DNA from: Macrolepiota albuminosa
Lineage: Eukaryota > Basidiomycota > Agaricomycetes > Agaricales > Agaricaceae
Direction: 5' to 3'
DNA length: 64,000 nt
NCBI GenBank assembly: GCA_027475525.1
Contig: JAMWFC010000124.1
Coordinates: 248,001-312,000 of the forward strand
The notes beneath the pieces were generated by a model, which was given only the letters and a program-made list of their open reading frames with translations, did not search any database and was not told where the DNA came from. The position numbers were made by a program, and so were the translations under genes. Shown here piece after piece: positions 30,870 through 43,176 of this stretch. Positions within the stretch are counted from its first letter, which is position 1, and each line of letters starts with the position of its first letter.

Positions 30870-33343
30870 TGAGCATCCACATGACCTGCCTCTTCAAGAT
30901 CACATGGATTGATAGCTTCAAATAACTTGGCCTCCAAATACGCAATATTTACATCTAATGGCAAAATGTTGTCTTCATTGAGAAGATCTGAAAGAGAAGG
31001 AGCTGAGTATATCTGAGAAATGGGTGTGGCATCCAATGTAGTTGTAGTGGGCTTAATTTTGAGAATATAAATGTGAGCTTTATGGTTGAACTTCCTTTCT
31101 TCAAAGCCATTTGTGTAAAAGTTGTAGACTTTTGTATATTCCATGAGAGTTTCTGAGCTCATAGAGCTTCTTTGTGCTGGATTAAACCAGCCAAGACATA
31201 ATGCTGTTCTCTCATCACATATTTCAGATAGAGAAATTGAGAATATTTTTATTCCAATGCACTAAAGAATATTGTCAATATGTTTCATGAAAATTGAAGG
31301 CTCAACATACTGCTAACTGATGAGCATTTAAATTCCTTTGCTAGGCCTTCCAATAAGCAAGAGGAGTGGTGTCAAGATCCTAAGAGTGGCTTTGGAATGG
31401 CTCAAAATTGTAAGCCCATCATTGAAACTGATTGACCAGTGCCACTGACTCTTCTTTACCACATTTATCAGCTTGCTTCTGCTCTCCCTTTAGAATCTCA
31501 AGTGCCAATTTTAGAAGTTGCTTATAGAGAAAAGGATACTCTTCTTTAGTGAGAGTTTGACAATTATTGAATGATAGAAAAACAAGTTGTACAGCTCCAT
31601 TGTGGCAGAATACTAAGAAAACAATTCAGTAATAAGCACAAAGAAAATTGTCACACTAGCATACATGAATAAAGCCAGTAGGCCAGAAAAAAAAACTTTG
31701 TGTAATGATTCTGACATCATCTGCTCAAAACAGTCTCTACAATCTCTTCACAATGATTGCTTAAACCACATCTAGGATTTCCAAGTAGCTTCTCTAAATG
31801 CCATGCTATACATACTCATGCATAAAAAATGTCTGCACAAGAAATGGTCTGACTTTCAAGTGTTAAAATAACATTTGCTCTAGGAGCAAGAATTTGAACA
31901 AATGAGGAAAGCTCACTCATAAAAGTATAGTGGGCTAAATCAGTGGAATCAATGTATGGTTTGAGCCTCCATGTCTGAAACTGATTTGAAACAAGAGTGT
32001 TTTTTTATTGAAGCACATCTGAATTGCAGGCATACATGTCTGAAATGCCTTTGCTTGAAAATATGACATTGAGAATCATGTTTTGAACACTCTATAGTCA
32101 GCTGATATGTGCCATAGTTTGACTTTCTAAAATAGTTTGAAATGCCAAAGAAAATTAACAAAAGCTAAAAGTCAATTTATTTTGTCAAATTTAAGTAAAC
32201 ATATGTGGATAAGATGTAACTCACATCTTTGAAAAACTTTCCGATGTCCTTGAGCGACAAATTGAGATTATGACACAGATCATAAATGTTTAGTATCCAA
32301 ACATAGACTCAGTGGATTTATTGTTTAGAAACACAAACATTAGCTCCTCCATCACCCACAACTGCAATATATTTTTTGAGATCATGGCCAGTGAAGATCT
32401 ATCAGAGTCAATATGTGTAAGTTTCTACATATATCATATGCCAAAAAGCTGACTCACTTGTTTAGCAACATTCCATAGCTCTTCACTTGTCACTGAAACA
32501 CCCTTGAAAACATTGCCTTCAACAAAAAAGGTGCACCAATGGGGGTTGTAGTATGAAATGTGTACACTTTATCTTTTCCTTGAGTACTCCATCCATTAAA
32601 AGAAAGTGTACAACCTGTCTTTGTAGTTAAGTATTTGATAAGCTTTGCTGTAAGCCCAGCTGTTTTCTGAGCAATGTGGCAAGTAACAAAGACAGAATAA
32701 TCAGAAACTGCATAGTTCATAGCAAGTGCATTGAGGAGGTCATGAAAAAAGAGGCTATTGAGAACAAAAAATAGAATGGCACAGCAAATGAAGAACTTAT
32801 AAAGTAGAAGATCAATATGAGCTTGTTGTGCCTTGCTGACTTTTGTAATATTGAAGTGCTCAAGAAGTGTTCCTTCTCATGTCTTTTCAGCAACTGGAGC
32901 AGGCTGGCAGACCCTGGGCAAATGCTTGGTCTTTCTAGTCTCAAGTGCATGACTATTAGAGTCTTCTCTCAATAATACTGAGTATGCTTCCAAAGTTCTG
33001 GCCAAGTATCCCTTGTTTTCTGAAATTGTGAATTAAAATTTATGGTAGTCTAAGTTAGCACTTACTTTGCACTTCAGCTTTGCATGATCAAAAATCTGCC
33101 TTGAATCTCTGCCTACAGTTTGCTTATCATAGCCAATACAGTAAGCAACCACAACTTCCTTTCTCTTGCTGTCCAATCCTTTGAATTTAAGGACCAGATT
33201 ATCAACAAGATAATTGTGGCTGTGCTCTGGGCATTTTGGTGCCCCAGATTGATGGGCAGGTCCCATTCTATTGACACCTTTAAGATCTGCTCATTTTTGT
33301 AGCTGCAAAGCCTCACATAATGCATAGCCCAAAAGTTTTTCAT
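30870..33343 (-). pseudogene. hAT-type (DUF659-like) transposase fossil
   Basis: Scattered minus-strand fragments line up as one eroded transposase. An N-terminal zinc-finger-like region (NFWAMHYVRLCSYKNEQIL, CPEHSHNYLVDN, 33343-33033) is followed by LLYKFFICCAILFFVLNSLF, then LIKYLTTKTGCTLSFNGWST (near 32600; homologues read LSFDGWS). Later come a WVMEELMFVFLN stretch where the catalytic region should be, FFGISNYFRKSNYGTYQL, and a C-terminal tail near 30900. The DUF659 domain belongs to hAT transposases of fungi and plants. Stops and frameshifts are frequent. The N-terminal side is cut by the G3 LTR at 33361. Confidence 0.55.
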
Positions 33344-33360
33344 TAAGAGATGGAGCTGAT

Positions 33361-33775
33361 TGTAAGGGTGACCTCTAGAGGCTGTGGCTCAGTCACATAG
33401 CTGGCAGAGGGAGATCCAAAGTGTATTAGAGTATGTACTGACAATATCATAATAACTACTCACCTGGCAGAGGAAGATCCAAAGAGAACAAGTCTAGAGA
33501 TTTCCTATGCCAGGTTGGATGCTTCTGGGGCTTCTGAAGCATAGGAAACAACTGTACAGTACAACAAAACCTTAAAAACTCAAAAATTGACTAACCAAAC
33601 AACTGTGCAAACAAGGCAGGAAAACTCCGGACTTTAGAAGTCAGAAAGGCAAACTCTGGCTTATATAAGCAGTCTGGAAGCAATGCTGAAGGGCCCACAC
33701 CTGTCTGAATGGTAGCTAAAGAACCAGAGCACCTCAAGGGCTAAGAGTAATACTAACAAATAGTGTTGAACCTCT
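33361..33775 (-). repeat. 3' LTR of the minus-strand G3 Ty3/gypsy element, truncated
   Basis: It starts TGTAAGGGTGACCTCTAGAG like the solo copies but stops at about 33775, after ACAAATAGTGTTGA. The last 100 or so bases (to GAGTCCCCTGACA) are missing, and the end of pol follows at once. In element orientation this is a 3' LTR lacking its first part, so a deletion has joined pol to the LTR interior. Confidence 0.7.
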
Positions 33776-33779
33776 AGAG

Positions 33780-35146
33780 CGCAGCATCTTAATGTGCTGG
33801 ATAAAAGTAGTTCTGGATGGCCAGGTCTATCTTGGAAAGAGAATAGAGGCCTCTGATTGCCCAGGGAGCATTGGAATGCTGTCAATAGAATTCCTAGACC
33901 AGAGCAGGGGCATGGACATTCTCTTATGGCTCCCAGAAGATGTCCTCAATTCCATAGCCCTTCTACATTCCTAGACCAGAGCAGGGGCATGGACATTCTC
34001 TTATGGCTCCCAGAAGATGTCCTCAATTCCATAGCCCTTCTACTGACCTTGAATTGAAGCTTGTTCCTAAAGAGTCGGCTGTCGGCTGTCTAGGATCCAC
34101 TCTACTTCATACTTTTCTCAGTTGTCTACCAGAACTGGAGGTGGAAGTGGCTGTGGACATCAACCTGGGATTGGATCCTCTGAAGCTGGAGAGAGCTTCA
34201 CCACATTGAAGACTGGATGGAGTTGACTCATTTCACTAGACAGCTTGAATTGATAGGCTAGTGGGCCTACCTGCCTTACTATAGGAAAGATTCCTAGATG
34301 ACAGTGAGAGAGCTTCTGAGAAGGTCGGGTGGTAGCAATGTCAGAGACATCCAGGTAGACTCGATCTCCAGGCTTGTACTTGGAGGCTGGAGTTTGTCCA
34401 TGATCATAGTAGCAGGCCATGTCATCCTTTGCCTTAGCTAAAGCAGCCTTGGCCTCCTCCTGGGCTACCTTCATCCAATCTATGAACTTGTTGACAGCTT
34501 CATTCTCTGAAGGTCGTCCACAAGGCTTGAATCCCATCCAAGGGTGTTGACCAGTATCTAGAAGGAAAGGATACATCTGGGTGGCAGTCATCCTGATATT
34601 CATTGCAAAAGAGCCGGAGATACTGTTCTAGCTCCTGGTTGACACGCTTAGTCTGGCCATCAGACTAAGGATGGTAGGCTGTGGAAGTGTGGAGTTTGAC
34701 ATAGAGGAGGCAATATAGTTCTCTAGTAAACTCTGCCACAAACTGAGGTCCACGGTTGGAAACATAAGCATGTGACAATCCATGGAGTTTCCAGACATGC
34801 TTCTGGTATAGATTAGCAGCGCCCATGGCTGAGCAAGTAGTGCATGTTGGAATAAAATGAGCATGCTTGCCACAGAGATCCACTACCACCATGATTGCAT
34901 CATATCCATGAGAGTCTGGTAACTCAATGATAAAGTCTACCGAGGCCACACTCCAATGCTCAGCTGGAATAGGCAATGGATGAAGCTGTCCCATAGAAGG
35001 CTGATGACAAGGCTTAGTCTGAAGGCAAAGGTTACAGGTGGAGGTATAAGAGCCAATATACCGTGACATTTGAGGCCACCAGTAATTCTGCGAGACCAGC
35101 TCCAGTGTCTTCCATCTGCCAGGATGTCCTGCAACTCAAGAGTCAT
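33780..35146 (-). pseudogene. G3 integrase and chromodomain
   Basis: Minus-strand frames show the integrase zinc region (YTSTCNLCLQTKPCHQPS), core VASVDFIIELPDSHGYDAIM with the first Asp, HGLSHAYVSNRGPQFVAEF, and SDGQTKRVNQELEQYLRLF. The second Asp of the usual SDRGPQF is Asn and the Glu of the usual QTER is Lys, both G-to-A changes on the coding strand. The C-terminal part (34160-34603) has YKPGDRVYLDVSDIATTRPS and FKLSSEMSQLHPVFNVVKLS. A broken chromodomain (EKYEVEWILDSR, GYGIEDIFWEP) follows before the LTR. Two 77-base duplications add frameshifts. Confidence 0.75.
33890..34043. repeat. 77-bp perfect tandem duplication
   Basis: Bases 33890-33966 equal 33967-34043 exactly, within the G3 chromodomain tail. 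Confidence 0.95.
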
Positions 35147-35265
35147 GATGGCTGCTCCACAATCTGCCTCCAGAGGTCTGGCAGGTTGCCATCTGCCAGG
35201 ATGTCCTGCAACTCAAGAGTCATGATGGCTGCTCCACAATCTGCCTCCAGAGGTCTGGCAGGTTG
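35112..35265. repeat. 77-bp perfect tandem duplication
   Basis: Bases 35112-35188 equal 35189-35265 exactly, within the G3 integrase N-terminal region. Confidence 0.95.
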
Positions 35266-35269
35266 AAAC

Positions 35270-37960
35270 ATAAATGTGTCCTCAGAAGGTGAGAAGACCA
35301 TTCTCCAAAGACCACTCATCAGTGTGGATGGACTTCACTCCAGTTTTCTCTTGAGCATGCAAGGCCATGTGCCAGCCTTGGCTACCAGATCTTCTTGAGC
35401 ACCCTCCCAGATACCTCGTCAGATGTCTCGAAGGATGCTTACTTCTTCTCCCTGGCCAACCACACCTTCTAGAGCACAGATAGCAAATAGTTCTGGCTTC
35501 AGGAGTACAATATTGTCATTGTCACTAGCTCCTAAACCATGGTCTGCTTGCCTAGAAAGTGCGTCTGGCTTGCCCATGCTCTGTCCAGGTTTGTGATGCA
35601 GAGAGAAGTCAAAGTTGGCCAGATACAGAGACTATCAAGCCTGTCGGCGGTTAAGTTTCTTGGCTGTCCAAAAGTACTCTAAGTTCTTGTGATCAGTCCA
35701 CACTTTGAATTTATGCCTGGCACCCTCAAGGAAATGTTGCCACTCCTCAAATGACCAAATGATAGCCAGCATCTCCTTGTCATGGATCTCGTAATTTTGC
35801 TCCATGGCATTGAGACTCTTGAAGTAGAATGCCACAGGATGCCACTTACCATCCTCCCTCAACTGTTGAGAGAAAACAGCTCCAGTAGCAAAATTGTCAG
35901 GTTCCGCTGAGTCGGGGGCTTTCCGGAAAAGCAACGCCCTTACAATGTGGACTTGATCTACGGATACTCAGGTGTCTGGAACTCCGGGGCTAGGACTCCA
36001 GGGTTCAAGATGCGGGCAGGGGTAATCCCGGGAGAGGGGGCTTGGTCTGGGGGTTTTGGGTTGTGAGTAGCTGGGGGATTGGGTGGGAGTCGAGTCGTGA
36101 ACCGGAGGTTCTAAGACAAGACCAAGTTAGCAAGTTAAAGTCGCGAAGTGCATACCAAGCTTAGAGCACATGGTTATTCAAGCGTGCCAGTCAAAGCGTG
36201 CCAGTCAATGTGTACCAGTCAAGCAGAGGGCACGCAACAATTCAAGTTATCCAAGTTACCAAGTTAATATCAAGACTAGTGAATACAACGGGGAACTATG
36301 CTATAAGTACTACGGGACCGGGTCTCTGGGTTCCGGGGTGTCTAGGATGGGTTCTGGGGGTCATTGAGTAGTGGGCAGGGACTGTATACTTGGATCACGC
36401 ATATGGGGCGCATGATCAATTGGTGCAGAGGGAGCTGTGATGCGTGATGCGTGATGGCCAGAAGCGAGTCATATGATCTGATCATTGATCGGGGCTGATG
36501 GCGGCTGATGGCAGCCCTTGATGCGCGTGATGGCAGTGTCGGTAGTTGTGATGGCGGGGCACGTCCTGTGGGGTCGGAGGGAGGGTCCCGGATGGTGTTC
36601 CAGGGGTGTCCCGGGGTAGATCCGGAGGGGAGGGGTCGTGACAAAAATCTGAGCTATTGGCTTCAACACAGAAGGGAGAGTTGTCATCTGGGAATAGGAG
36701 GACAGGCTTTGAAGTGGCTGCCTGTTTGAGGGCATCAAAGGCTGTCTGCTGTGCTGCATCCCAGTGCCAAGGAGTGTCCTTAGTGGTGAGATCAAAGAGG
36801 GGCCAGGCATGGTGTGAGAAATCCTGAATAAACCTCCAGTAGAAGTTGGTGAAACCCAGAAAGGCCTGAACTCTGGCCACTCCACCACACCAGCCACCTT
36901 GACTGGGTCCATCTCAGCTATTCCATAAGAGATGATCAGTTCAAGATATTCAATCTTAGTCTGCTCAAACTCACACTTCTCTGGCTTAAGATAGAGCTGG
37001 TGTTGGCGAAGATGTTCCAGTACAATGCATGTAATCTGACAATGCTTCTCTAGAGTCTTGGTATAGATGAGAATATTGTCAAGGTATACACACACAACAC
37101 CTTCTGCTATGAGGTCTCAGAAAATGTTGTTCATCATGGTCTGGAAGGTAGCAGAGCTATTAGTGAGGCCAAAGAACATTATCAGAGGTTTGAAGAGTCC
37201 ATGATTTGTTTGGAATGCTGCCTTCTACTCATCACCTTCTTTGATGCGCACGTTGTTGTAGCCCCAGTGGACATCCAACTTGGTGAAGTAGCATGCACCT
37301 TGGAGGTTGTTGACAAGCTTTGAAATGAGTGGTAAGGGGTATCAATTCTTCACAGTCATCACATTTAAGACTCAGTAGTCCTGAACCAGATGTAGAGATC
37401 CATCCTTCTTCTTAATGAAAAAGACTGGAGAGGCCATTGGAGACTTTGAGGGACAGATGCAACCAGAGTCTAAATTCTCCTGCAAAAAGGCATCAAGCTC
37501 ATCCTGTTCTCTGGAAGAGAGTGGGTAGACCTTGCAGCTAGAGGGCTCAGCATTGGGTGTAAGCTCAATTGCATGGTCCCACTGCTTATGCTCTGGCAGG
37601 GAGTCAAATGATGCCTTAGAGAAAATATCCTCAAAGTCTTGCAGGTGATGAGGAACTGCATCTCAGAATGACTTAGGAGCAGAGTTGGCAGCAAATGCCT
37701 GAGCTAGCTGCTGGGAAGTAGTTTGGCTAGCTCTAATCTCTGCTACAGTTGATGGAGGTCATAATGTAGTTGCATAAATCCTATCACCTGTCTCAATAGC
37801 CTTGTCTGGAGACTCTGGGTCAGGAGCACACTCAAATTCACCCTCGCATTTATTTTCCATCTGGGCTTCACTCACTACACCTCAAACGTCCTTATAGAGG
37901 GCTTCTTTATAAAAGAACGCCAAGGGCAGAGGATCCAGTAGGTTGAGGTCTGCAAAGGAG
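35270..37960 (-). pseudogene. G3 reverse transcriptase and RNase H, split by a solo LTR
   Basis: The minus strand gives a classic Ty3 [67 protein letters not shown], then TGA in place of the usual Arg, then VCVYLDNILIYTKTLEKH. The catalytic YLDD is YLDN, a G-to-A change that should abolish activity. VQAFLGFTNFYWRFIQDFSH and the RNase H start (FCVEANSSDF) follow; there a 749-base insertion intervenes. RNase H resumes with FATGAVFSQQLREDGKWHPV, NYEIHDKEMLAIIWSFEEW and WTDHKNLEYFWTAKKLNRRQ (35635-35894). Confidence 0.8.
35895..36643. repeat. Solo LTR inserted in the G3 RNase H region
   Basis: A GC-richer 749-base insert starts TGTCAGGTTCCGC and ends GGGTCGTGACA, so it has TGTCA...TGACA termini. 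It is flanked by AAAAT on both sides (35890-35894 and 36644-36648), a 5-base target duplication that lies exactly where the RNase H protein is interrupted. It contains short direct repeats (GCGTGCCAGTCAA three times near 36182) and no coding sequence. Its parent element is not in the window. Confidence 0.8.
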
Positions 37961-38052
37961 AGGTGTCCAACTCGGCAGGCCCAGATAGCAGCATGCTCAC
38001 AGACTGACTCTCTACGCTCCTCTCTAACTTCCTTGGCACATGTGGAACACTG

Positions 38053-38406
38053 TCAAGGGCAGCAGCTCATGCTCACCTTACCCTTGGCCCAGTCAATCTC
38101 AGGATTGTGATCACGCAGCCAGGAGAATCCAAGTATCATGTCCTGCTTTCCTAGGCTGATGACCACAAAAACAGCATGCTCAGAATGAGTCTGATAACGA
38201 AGGACTAAATCCACCATTGAGCAGATGGATCCAGCTTCATTGAGTGTACCATCAATGTTATAGACCAGAATAGGGTGAGAGAGGGGTCGGGTAGTGAGCT
38301 GGTATTGTTCCACATAATTGGTGTCCAGGAAGAGTCCAGTAGTGCCACTGTCTAAAAGAGCTATGACACTTCGAGTCTGCTGAGTGTCAGTTGTCTCAAT
38401 CTCCAC
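38053..38406 (-). pseudogene. G3 aspartic protease
   Basis: An open stretch of 117 codons with the retropepsin active site VIALLDSGTTGLFLDTNYVE near its start and KQDMILGFSWLRDHNPEIDW near its end, the conserved ILG region. In this family the protease is part of a longer gag-pol frame; here the frame is closed on both sides by stops. The DSG triad is intact. Confidence 0.75.
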
Positions 38407-38800
38407 ATTCAGATGCAGAGAGTTGGAAGAGGGAGTAGAGGCAACAACATAGTGGTGAGGAAGGCATTGTTCCCAAGCTGGGACATGTGGTTGTCAGACA
38501 GGAGAAGGAGGAGAGGGGGTCTTAGCTGAGGCTTGGACTAAGGGGATATTTTGTAAGGGGTGCTTACAGTTTCAGTCAGAGAATCAGGAACAGGGAGCAA
38601 TACATTAGAAGGTTCTACTGATAGACATGTAAACTGATTAGCACCAGGCAGCAGAGGCATACAACTCATCCGTTGCTCTATTGAAAACCCTCCCCTGCAG
38701 AACCAAAGGACCCATCCAATGGTTCTGCTACAGCTTCCACAGGACCCAAGGACTCCTCCAAAGATTCTGTTTCAGTCTGTACATCTGGGGAGGGGTTTCC

Positions 38801-39918
38801 TCAAACATATTGGGCAGCAAGGAGCTTGAGAAGGAGCTCTTCCTGCTCTAAAGCTGAGAAATAGTGCATCTTCAACTCCTGAAGACAATATTGAGTGAAG
38901 TGACCAGGCTTCCCACAGTGACGGCAGAGGAGAGGAAGGGAGGAATGTTGACAAGAAGTGTCAACATCCATAGGTATCCCAAGAGGGAGGGGACGTGCCA
39001 CAGGTACCTAAGCCAGAGGTGGAGCACAAAATGGAAGGGAGGGCTGGATGGGATGATGAGCAGAAAAAGATGCCTGTGAGGTAGAGCGAGGGGCAGTTCC
39101 ACAGTGGAGCTCACATTGTAACTCCATGAGCTGCCACTGATCCCATGCTACCTGACACCAGGTCTCAATACTTGTGTTGTCAGGTTGTCCCTCAGCCATG
39201 CTGTCAATCCAGTCTATGAGAGAGGACAGAGCTGAAGACCATCTGGATAGCAGGCCTGTTCAGCAAGAGCTCTGAAGGAGTCAATATACTCATCTAGGGT
39301 CTGCTTTCCCTGCCCATATCAATGAGGATCTTGAAGAGTGAGGGCCGCCACCTTAGCAGGGTCCAAGGGGAAGAACTCTGTCTGAAACTCCTTCTCAAAC
39401 TGATCCCAACTTCCAAAACTCTCCACTCCTCCAGGGCATCAAAAGACTTGTAGCATGTACATTGAAGCTCACCCAGACTTCATGTAAGAAAGAACCCAGG
39501 CAATCTTGAGAGCATCAGAGGGGAAAGCCTCACCACTGAGCTGAATATAGGTGATGCAGGACTGCAGAAAATGCTCGCCTATTGCTTGGTCACCATTGAA
39601 TGCATCTGGGAGTGCTGGGCAAGGAATATTGGCATGAACTGGGGGGGAGGCCCCAAAGCAAGGGACTGGGGGTGTGTCAGCCCTAACTGGAGGTGCCTGG
39701 AGAGGGGTAGGAGTGAGAGGGAGGTGCTCTAAGAGGGCCTGAAGGGAATGGGAGATGGTGTCTGTGGCCTGATGTAATCCAGCAAGTTTGGTGGTGTGGA
39801 GGGTGAGGGAAGCTTGAGTAGTCTGCACCTGAGTCTCCAGAGCAAGCAAGCAACCCCAGGCATCATCCTGAGGGGCAGAAGCATCCAGGGAAGTGTCTGA
39901 GGGGGCTGGTTGGGTCAT
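38801..39918 (-). pseudogene. G3 gag with capsid and zinc knuckle
   Basis: It starts at ATG 39916-39918 (MTQPAPSDTSLDASAPQDDA). The capsid-like core reads CPALPDAFNGDQAIGEHFLQ, DALKIAWVLSYMKSG, then after stops SWDQFEKEFQTEFFPLDPAK and YGQGKQTLDEYIDSFRALAE, typical of Agaricomycete gypsy gag. The nucleocapsid knuckle CRHCGKPGHFTQYC lies near 38905-38946. Most breaks are TGA codons where related proteins have Arg. Confidence 0.75.
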
Positions 39919-40014
39919 AGAAGCAACAGAGGGGGGCAGGGAGTAATCTAGTAGGAGAGGGACCTAAAGGGGCAAGAGAGGGCTCCCAGACCAAAATGTA
40001 GAGACTTGTTCTGC

Positions 40015-40188
40015 TGTAAGGGCAACTTCTAGAGGCTGTGGCTCAGTCACACAGCTGGCAGAGGGAGATCAAAAGTGTATTAGAGTATATGCTGACAATA
40101 TCATAATAACTACTCACCTTACAGAGAGAAATCCAAAGAGAACAAGTCTAGGGATTTCCTATGCCAGGTTGGACGCTTCTGGGGCTTC
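40015..40188 (-). repeat. 5' LTR of G3, truncated
   Basis: It begins TGTAAGGGCAACTTCTAGAG next to the gag leader and matches the other family members to GGACGCTTCTGGGGCTTC, where a Tc1 fragment starts. The remaining two thirds of the LTR are missing. On the minus strand this is the 3' end of a 5' LTR. Confidence 0.7.
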
Positions 40189-40317
40189 CAACTCTCTACC
40201 AATCCTCCCAGTAGTAGACTTCCCTAGACCAGTTTGAGCTCCAATCTGATGCAGAGAATACCCTTGAGCAAGAAAAGAAGCAACAGTAGAGCATTGTACA
40301 GGAGAAATAGGTTCCAT
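40189..40317 (-). pseudogene. N-terminal fragment of a Tc1 transposase
   Basis: Read in reverse from ATG 40315-40317 the sequence gives MEPISPVQCSTVASFLAQGY and SLHQIGAQTGLGKSTTGRIG, the helix-turn-helix start of a Tc1-type transposase. It is clean but only 43 codons long, cut by the G3 LTR. It is a better-preserved relative of the copy at 29.4-30.4 kb. Confidence 0.6.
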
Positions 40318-40329
40318 GATAGTAAAATA

Positions 40330-43176
40330 TGGCACTTGTAAAACGTGCCTACATCATGTGGTCCAGCGTGATTTTGCATGACAATTACACAAAAATCTTA
40401 ATAGCATTCTAGATAGATGGAAAACAAGAATTTTATTTGTGCAGTCTTGTAGATATAATAGTAATTGAAGGCCCTGCATGAACCAATTTTTTATTTATAT
40501 CTTTTTGAAGGTGCTATTCAAGTAATGCATACAAATTAACTACTTTTTTCATTTTTCACGTGTCCTGAAGCTTGTATACTTGTATACTTAAGTACTTACA
40601 ACGTGTTTTGTACCTCAAGCAAGATGGCTAGACATGCCTTGGGTCATCTAAAAAACCTAGGACAATGGGCTGTGGCAAACACCAAGAAAACAATAGTGTC
40701 AAAACTAAAAAAGGCTCAGAAAAAGAATAAAAAGAATGTGAGGCCTCCTTCAACGTGTCAAATTGTTTTTTTCCATTGATAAGAGGACCCATCACAATGT
40801 TAGAGCCCATCAAATGATGCTGAGAAGGAGAACTGTGATAGAATACTACACAACATGTCAATGGTTGCCTCATATCCTGTTGATGCATCAGTTGATATAC
40901 CACAAAAATGTGATGGAATCACTGCCGTTATAGAGAGTCCACCACCTATAGGACTAATTGAATGCTGTGGGGCAGATAAAAACTTGTATGGAGCTAGAGA
41001 GGAACACAGAAAAGAGCCAAGCCATGAATGCTGCCAGTTGGAAACTGTGGTGCCGAATTCTGATTGTGATGAACAAGCCAAAACACTTCTTGATGACTTT
41101 TTGGAGATGGGTGGTATTTTGAAACAAGGATCTAGCCTTGGATTGGATAAACTGGTGTTTACAGATGCATCCAATGCCAATGATGAAGAATCTAGAGAGC
41201 CTGTTGTCAAAAATAAATCAGACTTGGAAGGATCAGATTTGAATGGTGGCAGAAGTCAGAAGTCAGAAGTACCTTGGCATGAGAGGAAATCCCCAACCGA
41301 GAAGATGGCTCTGGATATATTGCAGGAAATTGATGCAATTATACGCCCACCTGATGCTTGTCCAAGTAAACAACATAAGTGCCATGGATACAAGATGCCA
41401 AAGATCAATCCATGGTCACAGCATTGCCTAGAAGAAATCAAGACAATGTTGAGCTTCTATACTGCAGAGAACTCACCGGCTTGAGAGAAATAAATACATG
41501 CCTCTGCTCTTGCATCTCAGGCACAAGAAAAGAAGACAGGACATGCTCAAACCCTATGCAAACATGCAAAGAAATATATTTTTGGCTGAAACATTCCTAT
41601 CAATAAATATGGCCTATGAATCAAATCAAAAATTGATGAAGATGACAAACTTGTCAACAATATCAAGTTGCACTTGCAGCAATGTGGGAAGTATGTTAGT
41701 GCACATCAAATTGTTGAGTTCTTGAATCAGCCAGAAGTGCAATTAAAGCATGGAATCAAAAAAACAATTAGCAAGTCAACTGCAAAGCGGTGGATGAAGA
41801 AACTTAGATACCGATGGGTAAAATATCACAAAGGACAATATGTTGATAGGCATGAGCATGATGATGTTGTGAAGTACCGGCAAACTGTATTTTTGCCCAA
41901 GTGGTATTCTATTGAAGAGAGGATGCATTTCTGGACAAAGGATAATATTGAAGAGGACATTGGACAGCTTCCTGATGGAACATAATAGGTCATTGCTTGG
42001 TTTTATGATGAATCGATCTTCTATGCACATGATTGCTGGACAGCACAGTGGGTAAAAAATAACAAATCACCTCAACCATATGCAAAAGGAGAAGAACCAT
42101 CACTGATGGTTGCAGATTCTTTCTCTGCTGATTTTGGATATCTCTAATCATGCGATGGAAAGAAAAATGCTCGAGGAATATTCCAGCCAGGCAAACACCA
42201 CAATGGATATTTTGAAGCAAGCAGAACATGCAATGAACATTGTCTCTCATAATTACCCTGAATTCAATCACATCTTCATTTATAACAATGCTACTACTCA
42301 TCTGAAATGTGCCAAGGATTCATTTTCTGCCCAACAAATGCCTAAAAACATCCCAAAGGAGGGAACAAACTGGGGAATCATGGTCACTCTTCATGATAAG
42401 AATGGGAAAATTGTTTATAAAATTGATCCAGACAACAAGCCAACCTCTGTAAAAACTAAAATTTGAATGCATCCTGGAACATTTGCTGATGGCACACCTC
42501 AAGACTTTTATTTTTCTGATGGTTACCCAAACTATCCTGGAAAATTCAAAGGAATGGCTAAAATCCTTGCTGAGAGAGGATATACTAATTAATGCTGAGA
42601 AAATCTGAGCAGAATGTCCAAAATTTAACTGTCCACCTGACACACCTCATTGTTGCTGCCAGCATATATTATACAATGAGCTGGACTTTACAAATGAGAA
42701 GTCTCTATTGAAAACCTATGCACTAAGCCGAGGTTTTTAGGTCATTTTCTTGCCTAAATTCCATTGTGAGCTCAATTTTATTGAGCAAGTTTGGAGTTGT
42801 GCAAAGCAGGCTTACCAGTTGAATCTACCCTCATCAAAGGAAGAGGATCTGGAGTGCAACATGCTTGCTGCTTTGGATAGTGTTACATTACCTGAAATGA
42901 GAAGGTTTGCACAGCAAGCACGGCATTTCATGGATGCTTACAATAAAGATTTAAATAGTAAACAGGCAGCATGGGCAGGAAAAAAGTACTGGGGTCATAG
43001 AGTACTGCCAGAGTCATTGATGAAAGACTTAGAAGATAGTAGAACAGCCCAAAAATAAGTATATTTCATGTCCACCTTACAATGTATCCTCAGTATGCGT
43101 GACTAATTAACGCATGACCAAGACCCTGGTCACACCAAGTTACAGCATATGATGTAGGTGCATTTTACAAGTGCCA
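40330..43176 (+). mobile_element. DDE transposon with TA target site, 2.85 kb
   Basis: Inverted ends TGGCACTTGTAAAACGTGCC (plus TACATCAT) at the left and the reverse complement TGGCACTTGTAAAATGCACC (plus TACATCAT) at the right, flanked by TA at 40328-40329 and 43177-43178. The TA target and the transposase motifs fit the IS630-Tc1-mariner group. It lies 11 bases past the Tc1 fragment. Confidence 0.75.
40624..43058 (+). pseudogene. DDE-superfamily transposase, degenerate
   Basis: The plus strand carries an eroded copy of a transposase that is very common in Agaricomycetes. It starts MARHALGHLKNLGQWAVANT, then continues SQHCLEEIKTMLSFYTAENS, KYVSAHQIVEFLNQPEVQLK, KSTAKRWMKKLRYRWVKYHK, WFYDESIFYAHDCWTAQWVK with the first Asp, HIFIYNNATTHLKCAKDSFS, and LPKFHCELNFIEQVWSCAKQ with the Glu, ending AWAGKKYWGHRVLPESLMKD. 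The second catalytic residue, Asp in relatives (DNATTH), is Asn here. At least eight stops and one or more frameshifts are present. I am sure of the DDE class, less so of its exact superfamily. Confidence 0.75.
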
